Origin: Vulcanimicrobiota bacterium
GTDB lineage: Bacteria > Vulcanimicrobiota > Vulcanimicrobiia > Vulcanimicrobiales > Vulcanimicrobiaceae
Reading direction: 5' to 3'
Length of the DNA stretch: 64,000 bases
Assembly: GCA_027307235.1 (NCBI GenBank)
Contig: DAHUXH010000007.1
Span: 1 to 64,000, forward strand
Below the pieces are notes generated by a model. That model ran no database searches. It was not told where the DNA came from and saw only the letters and a list, made by a program, of their open reading frames with translations. Positions 1 to 7,446 of this stretch are shown in pieces. Each line of letters begins with the position of its first letter. Positions within the stretch are counted from its first letter, which is position 1. A program made the position numbers and the translations under genes.

Positions 1-658
1 GCACGTCGTTCTCGAAAACGGATACCAACTCACCGTCGCACCGTCGGCAACGCCGCAGACGCTCGCGCAGTACACACAAGGCTTTCAGCGATTCGGTCTC
101 GGGAAGGGGCTGGAACTGGATGCGATCGGACCGCTCTTCAATCGTGCTCGCACCGGTGCGAGCGTGACCACCGGCTTCGGCGACTACGGAGTCGGCGCGA
201 AATACGAATTTCGCCAGCGCGGGCGTTTCACGTACGCGCTCGACGGACTCTGGACGCTGCCGAGCGGAAGCAACGGCTTCTCGACCGGCGCACCCGCGCA
301 GACGTTCAATCTCGACATCGCCTATCAGGTGAGTTCCAGTGTTGGCGTGGGAACGACGCTCGCAGCCGTCTCGTCGGCGGGCCCGGCCACAACCGGCGTC
401 ACACGACGATTCGGCGCCTTCGATCCGTCGGTCGTCGTGACCGATCAGCTACCGCATTATTACCAGTTCTATGCGGAATTCGTCGCGAACACGGCAACTG
501 CTCCGGGTTCAGGCGGCCGCGTCTTCACCGATTTCGGCCTGCAAAAACTCATCGGTTCCGGCGTCGAACTCGATCTCGAATATGGCATCGGCTTCGCCCC
601 CACCGGCGGCCCCAACCGCTTCCACTACCTGGGTTTCGGCACCGGCATTCGTCTATAA
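1..658 (+). CDS. Outer-membrane transporter-type beta-barrel protein, 3' part
   Basis: The reading frame is open from the left edge, so the start lies outside the window; about 218 codons are visible. The chain alternates short polar and aromatic stretches typical of beta strands and resembles the family of outer-membrane proteins named after the phenol-degradation meta pathway (PF13557): a DFGLQKLIGSGVELDLEYG segment followed by a final strand ending HYLGFGTGIRL. A GTG inside the frame at 164 is a possible but unlikely start, because coding-like residues continue upstream of it. Members of this family are usually predicted transporters without a proven substrate, so only an outer-membrane location is inferred. 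Confidence 0.6.
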   Translation, partial: HVVLENGYQLTVAPSATPQTLAQYTQGFQRFGLGKGLELDAIGPLFNRARTGASVTTGFGDYGVGAKYEFRQRGRFTYALDGLWTLPSGSNGFSTGAPAQTFNLDIAYQVSSSVGVGTTLAAVSSAGPATTGVTRRFGAFDPSVVVTDQLPHYYQFYAEFVANTATAPGSGGRVFTDFGLQKLIGSGVELDLEYGIGFAPTGGPNRFHYLGFGTGIRL

Positions 659-726
659 GGAAGCCGCCCGCGCCGGCTTGGCGTCGCAAGCGAGGTCTGG
701 AGGTCAACGAGCCGTAACCACGCGGC

Positions 727-1152
727 ATGGTTCACGTTCGAGAAGTTGCCGTTGGTGATGCCGCCGCGGTAGTGAGGCTTGCCGCTGAGCTCGGATATGC
801 GCTCGATGAATCGGCGACGCGCGAGCGGATCGCACGGCCCGCTCCCGGATTCGTCACGCTCGTTGCGCAGGCGGACGACGGAGCGGTCGTCGGCATGATC
901 TCGGCGACGGAGCGCACGAGCTTGGTGGCGGGGCATCGTGTCGATATTGAAAGCCTCGTCGTCACCGACGCGCGGCGGAGCGGCGGGATCGGTGCCGTCT
1001 TATTGGCAGCCGCTGAAGCGTGGGCTCGCGAACGCAATGCGCCGCGTGTGTGTCTGCATTCCAACGTGCTGCGCGAGCGCGCTCACGGCTTCTATCTCGC
1101 GCACGCTTACACGCACGTGAAAGCGCAATACTTCTTCGAAAAGCGTCTATAA
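727..1152 (+). CDS. GNAT family N-acetyltransferase
   Basis: A 141-residue protein of the length expected for a single GNAT domain, which transfers acetyl from acetyl-CoA to an amine. The acetyl-CoA pyrophosphate-binding motif A is visible around residues 78-95 as RRSGGIGAVLLAAAEAWA, matching the R/Q-x-x-G-x-G pattern, followed by a Cys-Leu-His strand and a FYLAHAYTH segment typical of motif B. The substrate cannot be read from sequence. It stands alone between an outer-membrane protein gene and the convergent HD hydrolase, with only 10 bases separating the two 3' ends. Confidence 0.8.
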   Translation: MVHVREVAVGDAAAVVRLAAELGYALDESATRERIARPAPGFVTLVAQADDGAVVGMISATERTSLVAGHRVDIESLVVTDARRSGGIGAVLLAAAEAWARERNAPRVCLHSNVLRERAHGFYLAHAYTHVKAQYFFEKRL

Positions 1153-1162
1153 GCGACGCGCG

Positions 1163-1849
1163 CTACATCGCGCGGCCGTCAAACGTTTCGGCATCGATGC
1201 GGTCGATGAAGGCTTGAAGCTCGGCGGCGCGCTGCCCGCCGATACGCTTGGCGGCGCGGGTCACGAGATGCGGCGGAATGTCTTTGATGAAGCCGCGCAG
1301 TTGTTGAATCGCGGGCGCGAACGATGATGCCTGTTCGCCGGTCAGCGCTATCATGCGGGCTTGCGCAATCGCACCGAGAAAATCCAACGAGTCGGCGTCG
1401 TGCAGCACGATGGCCTCGGGCCGCGTTCCCGGATCGCGGTAGTACATGTGCGCGCGCTCGGCTGCTTGCACGGCCGCGAGCTTGCTCATCGGAAAGCCGG
1501 CCTTTCGCAGAACCGCTCCGCTTTCGAGTGCCGCACAATCACCGTGCTCCATCTTCGCATCGGCGCACGGGCGAAAGGCCGCCATGTCATGCAGGAACGA
1601 CGCGGCGAAGAGCACGTCGGTGTCAATGGCGAGATGGTCCGCGCTAGCAAGTTCGAGTGCGACGCGATAGTTGCGTTCGGAGTGTTGCCATCCCCACGCG
1701 GGATGTTTGAATGTGGAGCGAGCCAGCGAATAGAGTGCGGTCTTCCACGCTGAATCGAGCGGGATTCCCGTGACCGTCGTTGGTTGGGCGCTCCCCGCTG
1801 CCTGCATCGAAGCGAAAGCGAGGAGCACCAGGGCCGTCAAGCGTCTCAT
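1163..1849 (-). CDS. Secreted HD-domain phosphohydrolase-like protein
   Basis: A 228-residue protein with a short signal peptide (MRRL followed by a hydrophobic run ending near SAQ). An HD metal-dependent phosphohydrolase core is visible: a first histidine in WQHSERNY, the paired His-Asp in SFLHDMA and a later Asp in LHDADSLDFLG. HD domains hydrolyse phosphoester or nucleotide substrates; a signal peptide on one is less common and suggests a periplasmic substrate, which cannot be named. It is the last gene of a minus-strand unit after the CuA-type cupredoxin and the Cyc2-like cytochrome; the gap to the latter is 36 bases, so co-transcription is likely, but a shared function is only inferred. 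Confidence 0.7.
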   Translation of the reverse strand: MRRLTALVLLAFASMQAAGSAQPTTVTGIPLDSAWKTALYSLARSTFKHPAWGWQHSERNYRVALELASADHLAIDTDVLFAASFLHDMAAFRPCADAKMEHGDCAALESGAVLRKAGFPMSKLAAVQAAERAHMYYRDPGTRPEAIVLHDADSLDFLGAIAQARMIALTGEQASSFAPAIQQLRGFIKDIPPHLVTRAAKRIGGQRAAELQAFIDRIDAETFDGRAM

Positions 1850-1885
1850 CGACGCCTTCTTCGCAGGCGAGTGCGAGTGTGCCCG

Positions 1886-3070
1886 CTATGGACCGAGCGG
1901 TGTCGTCCACCAGAGCGTCCAGCGATAATCCGGACCGCCGCTCGGATTGCTGGAGTGACCGCTCAAGCCGGCTTCGACGTACGCGTGGAAGTGCGGCAGG
2001 TGCGGAAGTTGGAAGGCGAGATCGATGTTGCCGAAGTGCGTTGTCGTTCCCAATCCGTCGTCGGTGAGGTCGGAACGTACGCCGAGCACGGCGCCGTTGT
2101 TGAACAGCGGTTCGTATATCTCGGCGCTGTACGCATGGCTGTTTGCGCGTCCGAGTTGATTGCCGAGCACATCGAGGCCGGGATTGGAGTCGTTGCCCAC
2201 TTGATAGGTGAGGAGCACGCCGGGTAGACCGCTTGCCGACGGGTCTTCTTGAACGTATCCTGCGAATGTGGTGTAGTGATCCGCCGCGCCGGTGGAAACA
2301 ATGAAGCTCCCAAGCGTGCCGTAGGCGCCGTACTCGAGCGGCTGATCGCCGCGCGCACGTGCGAGTTTCCATTGGAACGTCTTGTCGGTGCCGGGTGCCG
2401 GGCTGAAGTCGCTGGCACCGATGATGTTTGCGCTTCCCAGCAGCCATCCGGCTTCGGCGTCGAGTGGGCCGCGAACGTAGGTGACCTTCGTTCCCCAACG
2501 ATTGCCGTCGGTTTGATACTGATGTTCGCCGACGAGAATTTCCGGCGTCTGCAACGGTGAAAGGTCGAACCATTGGCTAAACGGCGACGGTCCGGGTGAT
2601 TCGAGCTTTCCAAGAAACAGATGGCCGTCGCGGTGGAACAGGTTGTTGTAGGTGAACCATAACGTGTCGAGCGATCCGCCGGTTTGATCGTTTTGCAGCA
2701 GCCATTGCTGCACGTGATAGGTCACGTCCGGAGCGACGTAGCCCGCTGCGTGGATCGCCGCATTGCCGAACGACGTCGTGAACGTCGGCGAATTGGCGCT
2801 CACGCCGCCGGTCGAATCGCCGTTGAATTGCTCGCCCAGCCAAACCGGCGAGGTCGTGTCGAGCACGTCGCGCCGCAGCGACGCGTAGCCGGTGCGTTGG
2901 ACGTAGCGGCCGTAGGCGTTGAGCGCAGGCACCATCGTGTGGCACGCGCTGCATTTGAGGCCATACGCCTTGGCGAACATCGGCATGGCGCTCGCGCTTG
3001 CGGTCAGGGCGACGCTGAATGCGGCTATTCCGATCGCCGTGACGGCGAAACGGACGCGTGCCGCGTTCAC
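1886..3070 (-). CDS. Cyc2-like fused monoheme cytochrome c / outer-membrane barrel (paralogue 1)
   Basis: From the chosen GTG the protein has 394 residues: a signal peptide, one heme-binding CSACH (Cys40, Cys43, His44) inside the pattern MFAKAYGLKCSACH...P.LNAYG...TGY, then about 330 residues rich in alternating aromatic and polar residues that look like beta strands. This layout matches Cyc2-type fused cytochrome-porins, known from Fe(II) oxidisers, where one heme sits in a barrel and passes electrons across the outer membrane. The GTG start at 3070 overlaps the stop of the upstream cupredoxin gene as GTGA; an ATG at 3133 would lie inside that gene and leave an unlikely N-terminus. A second copy lies at 50776-51897. 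Iron oxidation is an inference; the heme motif is seen directly. Confidence 0.6.
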   Translation of the reverse strand: MNAARVRFAVTAIGIAAFSVALTASASAMPMFAKAYGLKCSACHTMVPALNAYGRYVQRTGYASLRRDVLDTTSPVWLGEQFNGDSTGGVSANSPTFTTSFGNAAIHAAGYVAPDVTYHVQQWLLQNDQTGGSLDTLWFTYNNLFHRDGHLFLGKLESPGPSPFSQWFDLSPLQTPEILVGEHQYQTDGNRWGTKVTYVRGPLDAEAGWLLGSANIIGASDFSPAPGTDKTFQWKLARARGDQPLEYGAYGTLGSFIVSTGAADHYTTFAGYVQEDPSASGLPGVLLTYQVGNDSNPGLDVLGNQLGRANSHAYSAEIYEPLFNNGAVLGVRSDLTDDGLGTTTHFGNIDLAFQLPHLPHFHAYVEAGLSGHSSNPSGGPDYRWTLWWTTPLGP

Positions 3071-3426
3071 GGTGCGACCACGTGAATGACGAGCTTCATG
3101 TTGGGATGACCCGCTCCGCAGACGACCGAGCATGGGACGGTAAACGTTCCCGCTTTCTTGGGCGTGAAGGTCACAGTCACGAACTTGCCCGGGAGAATCA
3201 TGGTGTCGGGGATGCCGAGTTCATCGGACTTCAAGCCATGGACGCCCTCGCTCGAGGTCAGTCGAAGCGTGGTCGGTTCGTTGACGTTGACGGTGATCTC
3301 GGCGGGCGTGAACTTCCAGTTCGAAGCGACGATGTCGATGGTCGGATGGGCCGAGGCTCTCGGAGGTCCCTGGAAGGCCAGCAGCGCCAAGACGCAGAGA
3401 ATGACGGGCACGATGAGGCGTTTCAT
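3067..3426 (-). CDS. Secreted CuA-type cupredoxin (cytochrome oxidase subunit II-like)
   Basis: A 119-residue protein with a signal peptide (cleavage probably after ASA) and a single cupredoxin domain. The C-terminal loop CSVVCGAGHPNM gives Cys99, Cys103, His107 and Met110, and an upstream His63 completes the ligand set of a binuclear CuA centre as in cytochrome c oxidase subunit II and nitrous oxide reductase. The usual Glu between the cysteines is Val. There is no membrane anchor beyond the signal peptide and no oxidase subunit I nearby, so it is probably a soluble periplasmic electron carrier. It is translationally coupled (GTGA overlap) to the Cyc2-like cytochrome gene, which suggests the two exchange electrons. 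Confidence 0.75.
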   Translation of the reverse strand: MKRLIVPVILCVLALLAFQGPPRASAHPTIDIVASNWKFTPAEITVNVNEPTTLRLTSSEGVHGLKSDELGIPDTMILPGKFVTVTFTPKKAGTFTVPCSVVCGAGHPNMKLVIHVVAP

Positions 3427-3492
3427 GCCACGAGCCTAGCGTCTGACTGAGAACCGGCAAAGAAAAAGTTGGGAAGCCGGCGCCTCGTGCCG

Positions 3493-4791
3493 ATGCAGAA
3501 AAAGATGGAGGCCCCGTATCTGCTCCGATGTGCCGCCTGCGGCACCGCCTACCCCGACGACGGGATGAGAGCTGTGTGCGACAACGAGCACGGACCTGCG
3601 CTGCTGCGCACGCAGTACGCCCAGGTGAAGTTCGAGGTGGACGACGGGGCTTTGGGGATCTGGCGCTACGCGTCGTGGTTGCCGGTGCGCCGAAACGCGG
3701 TTCGCTCGCGCGCGCAAACCGGTGTCTTTCGCAGCATGAGGCTGGCGCGCGCGCTCGGCCTGGACGATCTCTGGATTGCGTTCAACGGCTATTGGCCCGA
3801 GCGAGGCGCGCATCTGCGCACCGGCACGTTCAAGGACCTCGAGTCGTGCGCCGTAGTCGCGCGCTATGCAGGCGAGAATCGGATGCTGGTTGCGGCATCG
3901 GCGGGTAACACTGCGGCCGCGCTCGCGAGTGCCTGTGCGGAAAACGGTATTCCGGTGACGATTGTCGTCCCGGAGTTTGCGTTGAGTAGCATCATGATCG
4001 ATGGTGAAGCCGACTGTGTGCAATTCGTGTCACTGACCGGCGATGCAACCTACGACGATGCGATCGCCTGTGCACGCGCCTTGTGCGAACACGAAGATTT
4101 TCTCTACGAAGGCGGCGTCTTCAATGTTGCGCGTCGCGACGGCATCGGCACGACGGTCTACGCGGCGCTTGAAGCCATCGGCGCTCTGCCGGAGTATTTC
4201 GTGCAAGCGATCGGAAGCGGTGCCGGTGCGATCGCCGCACACGAAGCTGCAACACGGTTGATCGCCGACGGACGCTTTGGCAGCACATATCCCCGGTTGG
4301 TGCTCGTGCAAAACCATCCGGCGACGCTGGTCGTCGATGCGTGGCGCGCGCAGAGTACCACGATTCCGGCCGCTTCGTTGGCCGGTCACCGCGATCGTGC
4401 GCGCACGATCGCGGCACCGGTCCTCAGCACCGGTAACCCGCCGTACGCGGTTGCGGGCGGCTTGCGCGACGTGCTCACGGAAAGCAGCGGCGACGTCGTC
4501 AGCGTGGACAACGCCGCCGTGCGCGCCGCGCAACAGCTCTTCTTGGAATGCGAAGGCGCGGAGATCGAGTCTGCTGCGGGCGCCGCGCTCGCGGGATTGA
4601 AGCGCGCTGTCGATGAGAGGGCAATCGACCGCGATGCATCGATTCTCTTGCACGTCACCGGCGGCGGAAGGGGGCGCATGCGCCGCGATGAGCCGGCGGT
4701 GACGCCGTCGCGCGTACTGCGCGTGCAGGCAAGCATCGAACGGGGCGCCATCGAAGACCTGCGCATGCAGGTGAAGAGCGCCGTATGCTGA
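3493..4791 (+). CDS. Cysteate synthase-like PLP enzyme (threonine synthase superfamily)
   Basis: About 432 residues. The N-terminus carries a Cys-rich segment (LRCAACG, then CDNEHG), followed by a fold-type II PLP enzyme. The stretch FNGYWPERGAHLRTGTFKDL is characteristic of cysteate synthase, which makes L-cysteate from O-phosphoserine and sulfite; the Lys in TGTFKDL is the probable PLP lysine, and SAGNTAAALA binds the PLP phosphate. NVARRDGIGT and VQAIGSGAGAIAAHEA also fit that family better than true threonine synthase. Possible starts are TTG 3469, ATG 3493 and ATG 3505; none has a clear ribosome site, and 3493 is a compromise. It overlaps the following SemiSWEET gene by 7 bases. Cysteate can feed coenzyme M or sulfonolipid synthesis; which applies here is unknown. 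Confidence 0.65.
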   Translation: MQKKMEAPYLLRCAACGTAYPDDGMRAVCDNEHGPALLRTQYAQVKFEVDDGALGIWRYASWLPVRRNAVRSRAQTGVFRSMRLARALGLDDLWIAFNGYWPERGAHLRTGTFKDLESCAVVARYAGENRMLVAASAGNTAAALASACAENGIPVTIVVPEFALSSIMIDGEADCVQFVSLTGDATYDDAIACARALCEHEDFLYEGGVFNVARRDGIGTTVYAALEAIGALPEYFVQAIGSGAGAIAAHEAATRLIADGRFGSTYPRLVLVQNHPATLVVDAWRAQSTTIPAASLAGHRDRARTIAAPVLSTGNPPYAVAGGLRDVLTESSGDVVSVDNAAVRAAQQLFLECEGAEIESAAGAALAGLKRAVDERAIDRDASILLHVTGGGRGRMRRDEPAVTPSRVLRVQASIERGAIEDLRMQVKSAVC

Positions 4792-5048
4792 CCACGACGG
4801 CATACACGACGGTGGGTTTGCTCGCCGGAACACTGACGACAATCTCGTTTCTGCCGCAAGTGATTCGCATTTGGCGGCGCCGCTCTGCCGCCGATCTCTC
4901 GCTCCTCGCGACGGTCACGTTCACCGTCGGAATCACGCTGTGGTTACTCTATGGCGTCGCGCTCCACTCATTGCCCTTGATTCTCGCGAACGCCGTCACC
5001 CTCGTCCTCAATCTTTCGATCCTCACGCTCAAACTACGCCATCGCTAG
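4785..5048 (+). CDS. SemiSWEET-type small transporter
   Basis: An 87-residue, three-helix membrane protein, the length of a bacterial SemiSWEET half-transporter that dimerises to move small sugars. A PQ-loop motif FLPQV lies in the first helix, with SAADLS after it, as in the family. The start codon lies inside the last codons of the cysteate-synthase-like gene (7-base overlap), so the two are probably translated together. The substrate is unproven; co-transcription with a sulfonate-forming enzyme makes a non-sugar solute conceivable. Its 3' end overlaps that of the convergent msrB by 4 bases. Confidence 0.8.
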   Translation: MLTTTAYTTVGLLAGTLTTISFLPQVIRIWRRRSAADLSLLATVTFTVGITLWLLYGVALHSLPLILANAVTLVLNLSILTLKLRHR

Positions 5049-5512
5049 GCGGGGACGAAACGTAGGGCGAGGCCGTCGATGCAGTAGCGTAGGCCGGTCG
5101 GTTGGGGGCCGTCGTCGAAGCGGTGGCCGAGGTGACCGCCGCATTGGCGGCAGTGCAGTTCGGTGCGTTCTTCGACCAATTCGTAGTCGGCTTTCATGAG
5201 GACGGCGTTGGGCAGCACGTCCCAAAATGACGGCCAGCCTTCGCCCGGATCGTATTTCGTCTTCGACGAGAACAGCGCGAGATCGCAACCGAAACAGCGG
5301 TAGATGCCGGGGCGCTTCTCCGCGTTGAGCGGACTCGAAAACGGCGGTTCCGTTCCGCCTTGGCGCAAGATGTAGTAGCGGTCGCCGCCGAGGATGCGCC
5401 GCCACTGTTCATCGGTGTGCGTGACGCGATAGCGGACGCTCTCCGCGAAACCGGGCGCGGCCGCCGCGGCGACGAGGGCACTCACGCTCGCGAGAAAAAC
5501 GGTACGTTTCAA
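5045..5512 (-). CDS. msrB: Periplasmic peptide-methionine (R)-S-oxide reductase
   Basis: Reduces methionine-R-sulfoxide in proteins. From the TTG start the protein has 155 residues: a signal peptide (KRTVFLASVSALVAAAAA...FAE), then an MsrB domain with zinc cysteines in CFGC and CRQCGGHLGHRF and the catalytic Cys in RYCIDGLALRF. The TTG at 5512-5510 overlaps the stop of msrA as TTGA and opens directly into a good signal peptide; upstream residues in this frame belong to the msrA region read out of frame. MsrB is therefore exported while the upstream MsrA has no obvious signal peptide. Confidence 0.88.
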   Translation of the reverse strand: MKRTVFLASVSALVAAAAAPGFAESVRYRVTHTDEQWRRILGGDRYYILRQGGTEPPFSSPLNAEKRPGIYRCFGCDLALFSSKTKYDPGEGWPSFWDVLPNAVLMKADYELVEERTELHCRQCGGHLGHRFDDGPQPTGLRYCIDGLALRFVPA

Positions 5513-5988
5513 CGCGGCACCACGTGACACGCGATCTCGTGCCGTTCGAAGTAGCGCTGATGATAAGCTTCGGCGGGATAGAACGTGGGCGCGGCGACGA
5601 TCTCGGTGGCGATCGGTTCGCTGAACTGCGCTTGCGCGCGCTCGCGCGACGCGATCGCGATGCGTTGCTGCTCGGGCGTGTGGTAGAAGATCGCCGAGCG
5701 ATACTGAGTGCCGACGTCGGGACCTTGCCGGTTCACTTGCGTCGGGTCGTGCATCTTCCAAAAGAAATCGACCAGCTCGTCATACGAGATTCGCTTCGGG
5801 TCGAAGACGACGCGCAGCGCTTCCGCGTGTCCGGTCTTGTCGGTGCAGACGTCTTCGTACGTCGGGTTGGCGGTCCGCCCGCCGGTGTAGCCGGCCGCGG
5901 CATCGATGACGCCGGGCAGTTGGCGGTACATCGCCTCCACGCCCCAGAAACACCCGGCTGCAAATGTCGCAATGTTCTCCGTGCTCAT
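5509..5988 (-). CDS. msrA: Peptide-methionine (S)-S-oxide reductase
   Basis: Reduces methionine-S-sulfoxide. From the ATG at 5988 the protein has 159 residues with the catalytic Cys13 in the family motif AAGCFWGVEA and the conserved GYTGG, DPTQVNRQGPDVGTQYRSAI and HQRYFER-type segments. The chosen start has a good ribosome site (AGAGGTGA) just upstream; an ATG ten codons earlier lacks one. It follows dacB by 39 bases on the same strand and is translationally coupled to msrB, so an operon pabBC-manA, dacB, msrA, msrB is likely. Confidence 0.93.
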   Translation of the reverse strand: MSTENIATFAAGCFWGVEAMYRQLPGVIDAAAGYTGGRTANPTYEDVCTDKTGHAEALRVVFDPKRISYDELVDFFWKMHDPTQVNRQGPDVGTQYRSAIFYHTPEQQRIAIASRERAQAQFSEPIATEIVAAPTFYPAEAYHQRYFERHEIACHVVPR

Positions 5989-6027
5989 GATCACCTCTGT
6001 AACGCTTGGGACGTCCAAATGGATGCG

Positions 6028-7446
6028 TCAGCCGTCGATGAACGCACTCGCGACCGCCGTGCGCACGCGGTCGAGGGCCCGCGCCGCATCCGGCTGGGCG
6101 TCGTTCCAGTCGTCGAGCAGCAACACGAGGGTCACGGCGCCGTGGCGTTGCGTCTGCGCGAATCCGGCAAGGGCGCGCGCATGCGAGACCGTTCCGGTCT
6201 TGGCGAAGACGCGACCCACGGTGTCGGCGGCCTGCAACGAAGGCGCGAGCGTCCCGCGCACGCCCGCGACGGGAAGTGCGTCGAGGATGGTGGCACGATT
6301 GGCGCCGGCCCAGTCGCGATCGAGAATGGCGACCAGCGCGCGCGGCGTGATGCGGTCGTATGCCGAGAGTCCGGAACCGTCGGCAAGTTCCATGGCAGCG
6401 GTATCGACGCCGATAGACTGTAACCACGCGCGTTCAGCCGTGACGCCGCGCTCGATGCTTCCGGGGCCGGTAGCGCCCATGCCGAGCTCGCGCAGCAGCA
6501 ATTCCGCCATGAGATTGTCGCTCGGCAGCCACATCTGCGCGAGCATCCGCGCGAGCGGCGCGGAATGATGCGACCAGATCACACGTGCATCGGGTGCGGT
6601 GTTCGCGCTGCGAATGCCGCCGCCGATCTGCACGCCGCGCGCCGCGAGGCGCTGTGCGAACACGTCGCCGGCGAGCGTCTCCGGGTCGGGAGCGGAGGGT
6701 TCGAAGTCGTCCGATTCACCGGCATCCGCCGGATAAGTTCCCGTGATGCGAATCGCCGCCGGATCGTTCCAGATGCGCGCAATGTCGGTCGTGTCGGTGG
6801 AGTGTTGCGGTCCGGTCGTCGCGTCGTTGACGATCCGGATGTTCGGGTCGTGCGGCGACACGTCGAGCGTAACGGTATCGCCGAGCTTCGCGCCGGGGCG
6901 CATGCGCACGTGTACGAGATCGTCGTCGAGACAGAGCGCACTGACCGGCGCGCCGTACCCGTTCGGCAGATCGTCCCACGCCCAACCCGGGGCGATGCGA
7001 TCGGTGAAGCGCGACGCATCGAGCACCAGCGCACCGGCTCGGGTTCTGCCGCTCGCCGCGACCGCAGCCGCTGCGGCATCGAGGTCTGAGGACGTGAGGT
7101 GCGCGTCACCGCCGCCGCGCAGCACGAGGTCGCCGCTGGCGGTCGCGAGTACGTCGGTCTCAAACGTGAACGCCGGTCCGAGTGTTTCGAGTGCGACCGA
7201 GCCCACCACCAGCTTGAGCGTCGATCCCGGCGCGAACAAATCGTCGGCGTTGCGCGCGTAGAGCAGCGTGCCGCGGTTCGTGTCGACGGCCAGCACGCCG
7301 ATGTGCGCGCCGCGCGCGGCCGGATCGGTCAACGCCGCGTCGACGCGCGTGGTGACGCGCGCCAGATCATCGGCGGTCCATGCGACGCCGCTTGCGTCGG
7401 GGAGGTGCAGCGCCAGCGTTGCGGCCGCGAGAAGTCCGGCGATCAC
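6028..7446 (-). CDS. dacB: D-alanyl-D-alanine carboxypeptidase/endopeptidase, PBP4 family
   Basis: A 472-residue periplasmic penicillin-binding protein of class C that trims or cleaves peptidoglycan cross-links. A signal peptide is followed by the three catalytic motifs: Ser75-x-x-Lys78 in APGSTLK, Ser-Asp-Asn near residue 309 (LPSDNLMAELLL) and Lys-Thr-Gly near 415 (FAKTGTVSHA). The wide spacing between the first two motifs, holding inserted domains, is typical of the DacB family. The GTG start overlaps the stop of the upstream fusion gene as GTGA, so translation is coupled. Confidence 0.9.
   Translation of the reverse strand: MIAGLLAAATLALHLPDASGVAWTADDLARVTTRVDAALTDPAARGAHIGVLAVDTNRGTLLYARNADDLFAPGSTLKLVVGSVALETLGPAFTFETDVLATASGDLVLRGGGDAHLTSSDLDAAAAAVAASGRTRAGALVLDASRFTDRIAPGWAWDDLPNGYGAPVSALCLDDDLVHVRMRPGAKLGDTVTLDVSPHDPNIRIVNDATTGPQHSTDTTDIARIWNDPAAIRITGTYPADAGESDDFEPSAPDPETLAGDVFAQRLAARGVQIGGGIRSANTAPDARVIWSHHSAPLARMLAQMWLPSDNLMAELLLRELGMGATGPGSIERGVTAERAWLQSIGVDTAAMELADGSGLSAYDRITPRALVAILDRDWAGANRATILDALPVAGVRGTLAPSLQAADTVGRVFAKTGTVSHARALAGFAQTQRHGAVTLVLLLDDWNDAQPDAARALDRVRTAVASAFIDG

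Noticed and set aside
3493-4791. Threonine synthase
   Set aside because: The FNGYWPERGAHLRTGTF region and related segments fit cysteate synthase better, although they belong to the same superfamily.
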